Below, piece after piece: positions 55,040-64,000 of a stretch of 64,000 bases of DNA. Every line of letters starts with the position of its first letter. Positions within the stretch are counted from its first letter, which is position 1. This DNA comes from Ryuthela nishihirai (taxonomy: Eukaryota > Arthropoda > Arachnida > Araneae > Heptathelidae). The stretch spans positions 25,582,707 to 25,646,706 of the forward strand of contig JAWZYU010000025.1 in the NCBI GenBank assembly GCA_038380435.1, written 5' to 3'. The translations under genes were made by a program, and so were the position numbers. The notes below the pieces were generated by a model. It did no database searches, had not been told where the DNA came from, and saw only the letters and a program-made list of their open reading frames with translations.

Positions 55040-57690
55040 CCCATATATTTGTATGCTGATGTCATTTTTGTACACTATATATATATCCATACTGAAGTCT
55101 TTTCTTTCATACTTGATGTCATTTTTTGTACACTATACATCCATACGGAAGTCTTTTCTTTCATACTTGATGTCATTTTTTGTACACTATACATCCATAC
55201 TGAAGTCTTTTCTTTCATACTTGATGTCATTTTTTGTACACTATATATCCATACTGAAGTCGTTTCTTTCATACTTGATGTCATTTTTTGTACACTATAT
55301 ATCCATACTGAAGTCGTTTCTTTCATACTTGATGTCATTTTTTGTACACTATACATCCACACTGAAGTCTTTTCTTTCATACTTGATGTCATTTTTTGCA
55401 CACTATATATATATATATCCATACTGAAGTCTTTTCTTTCATACTTGATGTCATTTTTTGTACACTATACATCCATACTGAAGTCTTTTCTTTCATACTT
55501 GATGGCATTTTTTGTACACTATACATCCATACTGAAGTCTTTTCTTTCATACTTGATGACATTTTTTGCACACTATACATCCATACTGAAGTCTTTTCTT
55601 TCATACTTGATGACATTTTTTGCACACTATACACCCATACTGAAGTCTTTTCTTTCATACTTGATGGCATTTTTTGTACACTATACATCCATACTGAAGT
55701 CTTTTCTTTCATACTTGATGGCATTTTTTGCACACTATACATCCATACTGAAGTCTTTTCCTTCATACTCGATGTCATTTTTTGCACACTATACATCCAT
55801 ACTGAAGCCTTTTCTTTCATACTTGATGTCATTTTTTGCACACTATACATACATACTGAAGTCTTTTCTTTCATACTTGATGTCATTTTTTGCACACTAT
55901 ATATATATATATCCATACTGAAGTCTTTTCTTTCATACTTGATGTCATTTTTTGTACACTATACATCCATACTGAAGTCTTTTCTTTCATACTTGATGGC
56001 ATTTTTTGTACACTATACATCCATACTGAAGTCTTTTCTTTCATACTTGATGGCATTTTTTGTACACTATACATCCATACTGAAGTCTTTTTTTCATACT
56101 TGATGCATTTTTGCACACTATACACCCATACTGAAGTCTTTTCTTTCATACTTGATGCCATTTTTGCACACTATACACCCATACTGAAGTCTTTTCTTTC
56201 ATACTTGATGCCATTTTTGCACACTATACACCCATACTGAAGTCTTTTCTTTCACACTTGATGTCATTTTTTGCACACTATACATCCATACTGAAGTCTT
56301 TTCCTTCATACTTGATGGCATTTTTTGCACACTATACATCCACACTGAAGTCTTTTCTTTCATACTTGATGCCATTTTTGCACACTATACACCCATACTG
56401 AAGTCTTTTCTTTCATACTTGATGTCATTTTTTGCACACTATACATCCATACTGAAGTCTTTTCCTTCATACTCGATGTCATTTTTTGCACACTATACAT
56501 CCATACTGAAGCCTTTTCTTTCATACTTGATGTCATTTTTTGCACACTATACATACATACTGAAGTCTTTTCTTTCATACTTGATGTCATTTTTTGCACA
56601 CTATATATATATATATCCATACTGAAGTCTTTTCTTTCATACTTGATGTCATTTTTTGTACACTATACATCCATACTGAAGTCTTTTCTTTCATACTTGA
56701 TGGCATTTTTTGTACACTATACATCCATACTGAAGTCTTTTCTTTCATACTTGATGGCATTTTTTGTACACTATACATCCATACTGAAGTCTTTTCTTTC
56801 ATACTTGATGGCATTTTTTGCACACTATACATCCATACTGAAGTCTTTTCTTTCATACTTGATGACATTTTTTGCACACTATACATCCATACTGAAGTCT
56901 TTTTTTCATACTTGATGCATTTTTGCACACTATACACCCATACTGAAGTCTTTTCTTTCATACTTGATGCCATTTTTGCACACTATACACCCATACTGAA
57001 GTCTTTTCTTTCATACTTGATGCCATTTTTGCACACTATACACCCATACTGAAGTCTTTTCTTTCACACTTGATGTCATTTTTTGCACACTATACATCCA
57101 TACTGAAGTCTTTTCCTTCATACTTGATGGCATTTTTTGCACACTATACATCCACACTGAAGTCTTTTCTTTCATACTTGATGCCATTTTTGCACACTAT
57201 ACACCCATACTGAAGTCTTTCTTTCATACTTGATGTCATTTTTTGCACACTATACATCCATACTGAAGTCTTTTCCTTCATACTCGATGTCATTTTTTGC
57301 ACACTATACATCCATACTGAAGCCTTTTCTTTCATACTTGATGTCATTTTTTGCACACTATACATACATACTGAAGTCTTTTCTTTCATACTTGATGTCA
57401 TTTTTGTACACTATACATCCATACTGAAGTCTTTTCTTTCATACTTGGTGTCATTTTTTGTACACTTTATATCCATACTGAAGTCGTTTCTTTCATACTT
57501 GATGTCATTTTTTGTACACTATACATCCATACTGAAGTCTTCTTTCCTACTTGGTGTCATTTTTTATACACTATATATCCATAATGAAGTCTTTTCTTTC
57601 ATACTTGATGTCATTTTTGCACACTATACACCCATACTGAAGTCTTTCATACTTGATGTCATTTTTTCTACACTATATATCCATACTTAA
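55040..57690. repeat. 54-bp minisatellite, ~49 copies
   Basis: Unit CATCCATACTGAAGTCTTTT then CTTTCATACTTGATGTCATTTTTTGTACACTATA. The unit is a dimer: its two halves each resemble the ~31-bp unit to the right. A marker with extra TA repeats occurs at about 55404, 55899 and 56601. A block starting at 55890 recurs at 56594 (704 bp). Since 54 is 18 codons, long frames (up to 290 residues, 55049-55921) stay open on both strands; they are by-products. Confidence 0.95.
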
Positions 57691-57847
57691 TTCATTTTCG
57701 TATACTATACTTTCATACCGAAATCATTTTCGTATACTATATTTCCATACTGAAGTCATTTTTGCATTCTATATTTCTCTACTGAGCAGATCTATGAAGT
57801 CATTTTTTGTATACTATATTTCCCTACTGAAGTCATTTTACATACTA
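57690..57847. repeat. ~31-bp minisatellite, left part
   Basis: Unit like TACTATATTTCCATACTGAA then GTCATTTTTGTA, diverged. It is split from its right part (59101-59730) by the Tc1-B insertion. Confidence 0.85.
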
Positions 57848-59100
57848 AGCTCACTGGACAAAAAATTTGTCATCTCTCGTCGTAAGACGGTTACGTCCGT
57901 TCGACAGCAACATAGGGCGCACCAGTAATAAATGCGTCCTACAAATAGCTGCGCCGTGCATTACGGGGTTCATACAGTGACAAGAAGTGGTTGTGTGACA
58001 CGTGTGTGTTACTCACTCCGTAAAACATGGGTCGCGCCAAAGATGTGAATGAATGGGAGAAAGGTGTTATTGCGTTTGGCCGAGCCAAAGGGCATAGTGT
58101 ACAAGAAGTTACTGCCTTTGCAGGTGTGTTGAAAGTGTTGCAGGTGAGCAGCGGCGTACATCGCAGTCCACCGCTAATTGGCGCCAGACCTGCGCAAATA
58201 ACTGTGTTTACCAATAGGGAGTGCTGCAGTATGTCACGCACTATTAGGGCAAATCGCTTTGCAACGAGGCAGGAATTGCTCCAGTCAATCAATGCAAGCC
58301 TGCAACAAGCTGTTTCCGAATGAACTCTCCGAAGGGAACTGCATGCCATGGATATCTGGAGCAGAGTACCGCAAAAGTAACCCATGTTAACAGCTCTACA
58401 GAACGCTGCACGGCTACAGTGGGTGCGGTGCCACAAAGACTGGAATCTCGACCCTTGGAAGCGTGTCATCTGGTCGGATGATTCACGTTTTTGCTTGTAC
58501 TCGAATGATGCGAGGCGACGGATACATCGTAAGCCGCATGAAGCCTTCCATGCGGACTGCGTGCAAGGTTCTATTCAAGCTGGAGGAGACTCATTATGCT
58601 CTGGCGGTGTTTCACGTACGAGCAAATGGCTCCTTTGGTTGCGGTGACATCACACTTCAACCAGAAAGGCTATATGGAGCTACTGAACGACCACATATTG
58701 CCTTTTGTGCAGCATCTGCACAGTGAACATCAGAAGTCTTCCCAGTCTTCCAAGATGACAATTGTCCGCATGCACAGGGCGCGAAGTGTGAAGTACTGGC
58801 ACGACGAACATTCTGAAGCCCTCGGACATCTCGACGGGCCCGCCAAATCCCTCGATTTGAATTCCATAGAAGACTCGTGAGACTATTTGGGGCAACGAGT
58901 GAAGCGCCGTCCCAACCATCTGGACAACTGGCCGAACTGCGGCATTTGCTGTTGGAAGAGTGGATGAACATTGATGTGCACTACATCCGCACACTCCATG
59001 CCAGAATGGATTTCGGCTGTTCATCGGTCGCACGGAGGAGGCGTTACGCGCTATTTGGTGACATTCCGCCAGGGGTGACTAATTTTTTGTCCGGTGAGCT
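57848..59100 (+). mobile_element. Tc1-B transposon with dead transposase
   Basis: 1253 bp. Terminal inverted repeats AGCTCACTGGACAAAAAATT (57848) and the complement of AATTTTTTGTCCGGTGAGCT (59081-59100), one mismatch, flanked by TA (57846-57847 and 59101-59102). The transposase starts near 58027 (MGRAKDVNEWEKG), has stops at 58321 and 58378, a first catalytic Asp at about 58477 (IWSDDSRF), then frameshifts, a second Asp near 58757 (QDDNC) and a Glu near 58869 (LDLNSIED). It cannot make a working protein; indels prevent an exact Asp-Glu count. Confidence 0.92.
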
Positions 59101-59730
59101 TATATTTCCATGCTGAAGCCAGTTTTGTATACTATATTTGTGTACTGAAGTCATTTTTGCATACTATATTTTCATACTGAAGTCATTTTTGCATACTATA
59201 TTTTCATATTGAAGTCATTTTTGTATACTATATTTTCATACTGAAATCATTTTTGTATATTTTCATATTGAAGTCTTTTTGTATACCATATTTGAATATT
59301 GAAGTCATTTTTGTATACTATATTTGTAAAGTCATTTTTGTACACTATATTTCCATGCTGAAGTCATTTTGCATATTAAATTGCCATGCTGAAGTCATTT
59401 TTGTATACTATATTTTCATACTGAAGTCATTTTTTATACTATATTTCCATACTGAAGTCATTTTTTACACTATATTTCCATACTGAAGCCACTTTGCATA
59501 CTATAGTTCCATGTTGAAATAAATATTGTATACTATATTTGTATATTGAAGTCATTTTTGTAATACTATATTTTAATACTGAAGTCATTTTTATATAGTA
59601 TATTTCCCCACTGAAGTCATTTTTGTATACTCTATATTTGCATACAGAAGTCATTTTTGTACACTATATTTCCATACTGAAGTTATTTCTGCATGCTATA
59701 TTTGTATGCTGAAATTATTTTTTGTTTGCT
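59101..59730. repeat. ~31-bp minisatellite, right part
   Basis: About 20 diverged units of TATTTCCATACTGAAGTCAT plus TTTTGTATACTA. More varied than the 54-bp array, so probably older. Confidence 0.88.
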
Positions 59731-59985
59731 CCAATCGACCTGTAGAACATTACCCACTTCCGCTATCTCATTTCCGCTCCCGCCAACCGCTGACAATGAC
59801 CACGTGGCCAGGAGCTCTCAGCTAACCAACGCTGCGTAATGACTGCTAACGAAAATGTTTCTTTTCCCAAACCACGAGATGTCAACAAACAATATTTACC
59901 GTTTCACGAAAATGAGTTCTAGCTCCCCAGATAAGACTTTTTCTCCAAGTGACAATTTTCCTTTTTTTTTTTGCGCTCCTCTAAA
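59731..59985. other. Intergenic, no feature seen
   Basis: Nothing recognised. Confidence 0.4.
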
Positions 59986-59989
59986 AAAA

Positions 59990-60105
59990 AATCAGTTTAT
60001 ATGCCACCGTAGAAGGTCTGAGAGGATGGCAGGACCTCAGCAGAAAAACGACACATACATCCATGCCTTAGCCGGGACTCGAACCCAGGTCCCTTAGATC
60101 AGTAG
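59990..60105 (-). mobile_element. SINE-B, truncated at both ends
   Basis: Matches 34840-34945: CAGTTTATATGCCACCGTAG, GATGGCAGGACCTCAGCAGA, GGGACTCGAACCCAGGTCCC, TTAGATCAGTAG. The head end and the CAAGCAGCTGC end are missing. Confidence 0.85.
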
Positions 60106-61145
60106 TCCCCAAAACATCCCCACAAAACTGAATGATTCAGTGCCATCACACGTGCATAAACGAATTACAAGAATCAATGAATATATTCGTTTGCTTTGAC
60201 TTTATCATCGTCAAAGCTTCATCAGAGGATAACACATTGGTCGCTTTCTCCCGAGAAGAGGTTAGTCTTGATCATGAACAGTAGGGCGCATCTCGATGTG
60301 TTTATAGTACTTGAGGGTACACTTTGATGTCCTCTTGGGATGCTGGACTCACGCGCTAGGCCGTTCACTCTCATCTGAAAGGGAATTCCGTTTTCAGAAA
60401 AGAAAAAATGACCGCAGAAGATAAATTATTGTGTTTTTCGTTTTCTCCCAGAAGCTAGCAGAGAAGAACGCTGATGAAAATTTAGTAAGAGCAACGTGTC
60501 TTTTGTGTTTAGGAGTTCATGACTGGTAAACATAGATATCTAGAAATGTGTCAGTCTTGAATGAACGTGTCACAAATTATTCACACGTTCTGTTTGTGTT
60601 TTGTTTCTCACACGTGAGAAAGACGTGTTCCTTAGGAATAAGAATCTTGGATTCCCCCCAGAGGAGATATTGTCGTGTGCTGCGATATTTTCTTTCTCGT
60701 GACGTTTGTTTGTCTGTTGATCTGATTGTTTCTGAAGAAGAGAGAGGTCTGTTCTGTGGAGACACAAGCGCTATGGGATAAAAAGGAGAATATTATTATC
60801 TTTTTTTTTTCGTTTCTCAAGATTTCTAAGGAGTTTTAAATACCAGAGGAATTAGAAAAAGAATTCTCACAAACTTGAAAATCGCAGTTGATTGCGTAAA
60901 ATATAACCTCGAATAAAAGTAGGGAAAAAGTTTAATTTTTTAAGGTGGATTAACTAAAAATGGCGAATTTGAAATTCTGTCTGACAAATTATATTTATTA
61001 ATGTGATCACATCATTTTGATATTTTAATAAGTTTAAAAAAATTGTTTTCGATTCATAAAATATTTCAGACAAGTGCAAATGAAATATTAAAAATCTCAG
61101 TTTCATACAAGACAGCGAAGTAGTTTGCCAATTTAAGATTCAGTA
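60106..61145. other. Intergenic, no feature seen
   Basis: Mixed DNA. A 77-residue frame at 60548-60781 has no domain. A small dyad GCTTTGAC/GTCAAAGC lies near 60193-60217. Confidence 0.45.
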
Positions 61146-61146
61146 C

Positions 61147-61205
61147 ATCATCATCATCATCATCCTCAAGCAGCCATGGGCTACGGAGGTCCAACCAGAC
61201 CGCGC
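61147..61205. repeat. (ATC)5 and a SINE-B-like scrap
   Basis: CATCATCATCATCATC followed by CTCAAGCAGCCATGGGCTAC and GGAGGTCCAACCAGACC, resembling the SINE-B end CTCAAGCAGCTGCTTGCCAC, AGAGGTCTGACAGG. Confidence 0.5.
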
Positions 61206-61239
61206 AGTTTAATTAAGATTATTTATTAAAGATTCAGTA

Positions 61240-62239
61240 CAGTCGCTCAAAAAAGCATCCGAACACTATGGTTGATTACAGAATTCAGAAAAAATACCTG
61301 ACAACGATTTTTTTTCAGAAATTAGTGATCTGGCAACCTTCGTGTCACGTGACACGAAGGTTGCCAGATCACTAATTTCTGAAAAAAAATCGTTGTCAGG
61401 TATTTTTTCTGAATTCTGTAATCAACCATAGTGTTCGGATACTTTTTTGAGCGACTGTAGGTGGTCATATTATTTTGATACTAGATCGTGTGGGCCCACT
61501 CACAGAAATATTGAGCGTGTGCAGTTACCGTTCACAGCAAACTGAAGCGTGTGCAGTTACTGCACGCGCTCCAGTTTGCTGTGAACGGTAACTGGAACGT
61601 ATACAGTTGCTGTACACGCTCCAGATATTTTTTCTTAATTCTGTAATCAACCATAGTGTTCGGATGCTTTTTTGAGCGACTGTAGGTGGTCATATTATTT
61701 TGATACTAGATCGTGTGGGCTCACTCACAGAAATATTGAGCGTGTGCAGTTACCGTTCACAGCAAACTGGAGCGGTTGCGGTTAATGTTCACAGCACATT
61801 GAATCGTGTGAGCTCACAAAAACCTGGATCGTGTGGGCCCACTCACAGAAATATTGGGCGTGTGCAGTTACCGTTCACAGCAAACTGGAGCGGTTGCGGT
61901 TAATGTTCACAGCACATTGAATCGTGTGAGCTCACAAAAACCTGGATCGTGTGGGCCCACTCACAGAAATATTGAGCGTGTGCAGTTACCGTTCACAGCA
62001 AACTGGAGCGTGTGCAGTTACCGTTCACAGCAAACTGGAGCGTGTGCAGTTACCGTTCACAGCAAACTGGAGCGTGTGCAGTTACCGTTCACAGCAAACT
62101 GGAGCGTGTGCAGTAACTGCACACGCTCCAGTTTGCTGTGAACGGTAACTGGAACGTGTACAGTTGCTGTACACGCTCCAGATATTTTTTCTGAATTCTG
62201 TAATCAACCATAGTGTTCGGATGCTTTTTTGAGCGACTG
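61240..62239. mobile_element. MITE-1, triple composite
   Basis: A short MITE-1 (61240-61456) and two half elements in tandem (about 61460-61681 and 61685-62239), each joined by TGTAGGTGGTCATATTATTT. The last contains two full 118-bp units (from about 61715 and 61833) and four copies of a ~35-bp sub-unit (GAGCGTGTGCAGTTACCGTT CACAGCAAACTG). TA lies at 61238-61239 and 62240-62241. Matched changes (TGACAACG/CGTTGTCA) link it to 45211. Confidence 0.9.
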
Positions 62240-62414
62240 TACACCTGATACAATAATGCAAATTAGATAAAAAGACATTAAAATAAAATAATCTCGTCCT
62301 CCCCTGAATAAATTTCTGTAACCAGGAATAAATCACATATTTCAACTCCGATACATTTCATATCCATAAAAAAAAACCTCTTAAAACAACGCCTTTTTTC
62401 GCTATGCCAGGAAT

Positions 62415-62763
62415 TCAAGGTGTTGTTTTTGCAGGCTTAAAGTACTGGGTCAATATTACCGTTTTCATGACAACAGAGAAACAAGAAGAAATATTTTCTT
62501 CTTCTAACAAAGAGTGTGTCCACGTCGAGTCCCAAGCTTCATCTCTATTCTGGAGGCTGCAGACGATCATGACATATCTGTGATCTGCTGGGAATTCAAT
62601 CTTTACATCACCTTCTCTTACAATATTGGTGATTACCTTAGGGAGTGAGCGTACCCGTCTCACCCACCTTTCCATTTCTTGCTTATTTGCACAGATCCTT
62701 AGTGACCAGAAAGTTACGGAGGAGAAACATTCACGTTGTGCCTCATCAGATATTTCAATGAAT
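62415..62763 (-). CDS. Possible coding exon or small gene, unknown product
   Basis: Minus strand. A stop-free stretch reads from about 62763 (IEISDEAQRECFSSVTFWSL) to a stop at 62415-62417, with a possible Met at 62675 (MERWVRRVRSLPK). It is mixed in composition (Trp, Cys, Asp, Glu, Arg present; DVKIEFPADHRYVMIVCSLQ) unlike the Phe/Ile/Lys-rich chance frames nearby, and it belongs to no repeat in this window. An AAGGTAATC at RSLPK|V could be a splice donor. I recognise no domain; the acceptor side is weak. Either an exon of a host gene or a decayed element. Confidence 0.3.
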
Positions 62764-62854
62764 TTTTAAACACTGTTTTTCGTTTTGTAGCAGAAAAGCA
62801 TTAGGTAGTTAGATTGTTTTTCCTTTTTGCGATACGCTTCTTTTTCTCCTGCAC

Positions 62855-62953
62855 AGAAAAAGTGATAAGCGACCAGGTTACAACGACCTCAAGGGCTGAG
62901 AGCAGGTTGGGAAAGGAGATCTAGTGAACAGCTGTTGGGAGATAGATGGTTCG
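62855..62953 (-). mobile_element. SINE-A 3' half remnant
   Basis: GCACAGAAAAAGTGATAAGC, GACCAGGTTACAACGACCTC, GAACAGCTGTTGGGAGATAG. Old; a younger SINE-A landed in or beside its end. Confidence 0.65.
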
Positions 62954-62966
62954 TGTCATTAAGCGG

Positions 62967-63350
62967 GTTGGGTTGTTTTACCTCTGAGCGGCACTTTTTT
63001 GCACACCATGGGCTAAATGGCCAGATCACATAGACCCCGAAGGCTCAGAGAAGGTTGGGGGAGGGGACCCACTGGAACAGCTGTTGGGAGGCTGATGGTA
63101 GCCTCCCGTCAAGGCCATCCAGCGTGTTCTTTAACGTGCACAAGGTATGGCTCTCCCGCACAGGGGTCACGGCTTAACGTCCCATCCGACGGACGGCGGC
63201 CTTTCCAAGCCCATCGGTGTCTCCTACTGACTGTGGGCAGGGAGGAGAGTTTTGCGGAGATAAGTCTCAACGTTGACCCATCTGGGACTGGAACATGGGA
63301 ACTGCGGATTACGAGCCTGGTGCGCTACCGACTGAGCCACCCCCGCCCCA
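62967..63350 (-). mobile_element. SINE-A, full length with TSD
   Basis: TGTCATTAAGCGG flanks it at 62954-62966 and 63351-63363. The B box complement has changed (GGACTGGAACATGG), so its promoter is probably weakened. Confidence 0.94.
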
Positions 63351-63363
63351 TGTCATTAAGCGG

Positions 63364-63570
63364 AGATGAACGATTAGCAGAAGTCATTAAGATCAGAAAC
63401 ATTAATCAGATTGCAAGTATAAGAAGATTCTCGATTATTCTTGTCCCGTTAAGTGCGGTACTTATTCAAAGTAATTTAACCAGAACCAAAACTGACATTT
63501 TTCCTACTCACTGATGCAGTTTCAGTTTGAAGACATTTTCAATTCCATTGCTAATTGTAAAAAAAAATAA
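63364..63570. other. Intergenic, no feature seen
   Basis: Nothing recognised. Confidence 0.4.
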
Positions 63571-63582
63571 CTACGAAACAGG

Positions 63583-63964
63583 GTTGGGTTGTTTTACCTC
63601 TGAGCGGCACTTTTTTGCACACCATGGGCTAAATGGCCAGGTCACATGGACCCCGAAGGCTCAGAGAAGGTTGGGGTAGGGGACCCACTGGAACAGCTGT
63701 TGGGAGACAGATGGTAGCCTCCCGTCAAGGCCATCCAGCGTGTTCTTTAACGTGCACAGGGTATGGCTCTCTCGCACACGGGGCCACGGCTTAACGTCCC
63801 ATCCGACGGACGGAGGCCTTTCCAAGCCCATCGGTGTCCCCTACTGACCGTGGGCAAGGCGGGGAATTTTGCGGAGATAAATCTCAACGCTGACCCAGCT
63901 GGGACTCGAACCTGGGAACTACAGATTACGAGCCTGGCGCGCTACCGACTGAGCCACCCCGCCC
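63583..63964 (-). mobile_element. SINE-A, full length with TSD
   Basis: Close to consensus with an intact B box. CTACGAAACAGG flanks it at 63571-63582 and 63965-63976. Confidence 0.95.
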
Positions 63965-64000
63965 CTACGAAACAGGCCTGGATCTAAAAAACATTAAAAA

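Noticed and set aside
55049..57052. Open frames up to 290 residues on both strands
   Set aside because: The 54-bp period keeps frames open; the peptide is the repeat unit itself and appears on both strands.
444..63987. Many 60-165-residue frames with ERHFFAHHGLNGQVTWTPKA or NVPSDGRRPFQAHRCPLL
   Set aside because: These are chance translations of SINE-A in various frames; the element is non-coding and tRNA-derived.

Overview
The window is almost entirely repetitive DNA from an animal genome. AT-rich intergenic sequence is filled with tRNA-derived SINEs, palindromic Tc1/mariner-type MITEs, dead transposases and very large minisatellites. No complete host gene is visible. The transposase remnants and the combination of repeats suggest an arthropod, most likely a chelicerate such as a spider; that is inference from family resemblance, not a database match.

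The dominant family (called SINE-A here) runs from a tRNA-like head (A box, then a B box reading GGTTCGAGTCC), through a conserved central part, to a 3' end with an (AACCC)n tail. About thirty copies or pieces lie on both strands. Many young copies have 9-14 bp target-site duplications (TSDs), and some sit inside other copies. A second SINE (SINE-B) has three copies, and a third tRNA-like repeat (SINE-C) lies at 50.8-51.4 kb. MITE-1 starts CAGTCGCTCAAAAAAGTATC, duplicates TA and folds back on itself; about ten copies occur, and several carry 118-bp tandem units in their arms. An unclassified fold-back family (Rep-C) and a diverged direct-repeat pair (44.0 and 48.6 kb) complete the dispersed repeats.

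Layout: 0-5 kb SINE-A cluster; 5.4-8.0 kb two adjacent 38-bp minisatellites; 8.7-16.4 kb SINEs, MITEs and Rep-C; 16.79-16.99 kb a GC-rich minus-strand TATA/CRE promoter with a candidate first exon; 17.3-29.7 kb a 12-kb, 34-bp satellite sitting inside a split SINE-A; 30-35.6 kb SINE/MITE mosaic and a 41-bp array; 36-37 kb a dead Tc1 transposase with DD36E spacing; 38.5-39.1 kb the 3' end of a jockey-like LINE; 41.8-43.6 kb microsatellite and 30/31-bp arrays; 44-53.4 kb further SINEs, MITEs and a SINE multimer; 55-59.7 kb a 54-bp/31-bp array interrupted by a second dead Tc1 element; 59.9-64 kb SINEs, a composite MITE and one possible minus-strand coding segment.

The main theme is that two unrelated mobile families repeatedly produce tandem arrays from inside themselves. 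SINE-A does so at four or more loci, with units of 34, 88 and about 169 bp. MITE-1 does so with a 118-bp unit. The clearest case is the 12-kb satellite, whose two flanks are the two halves of one old SINE-A copy.
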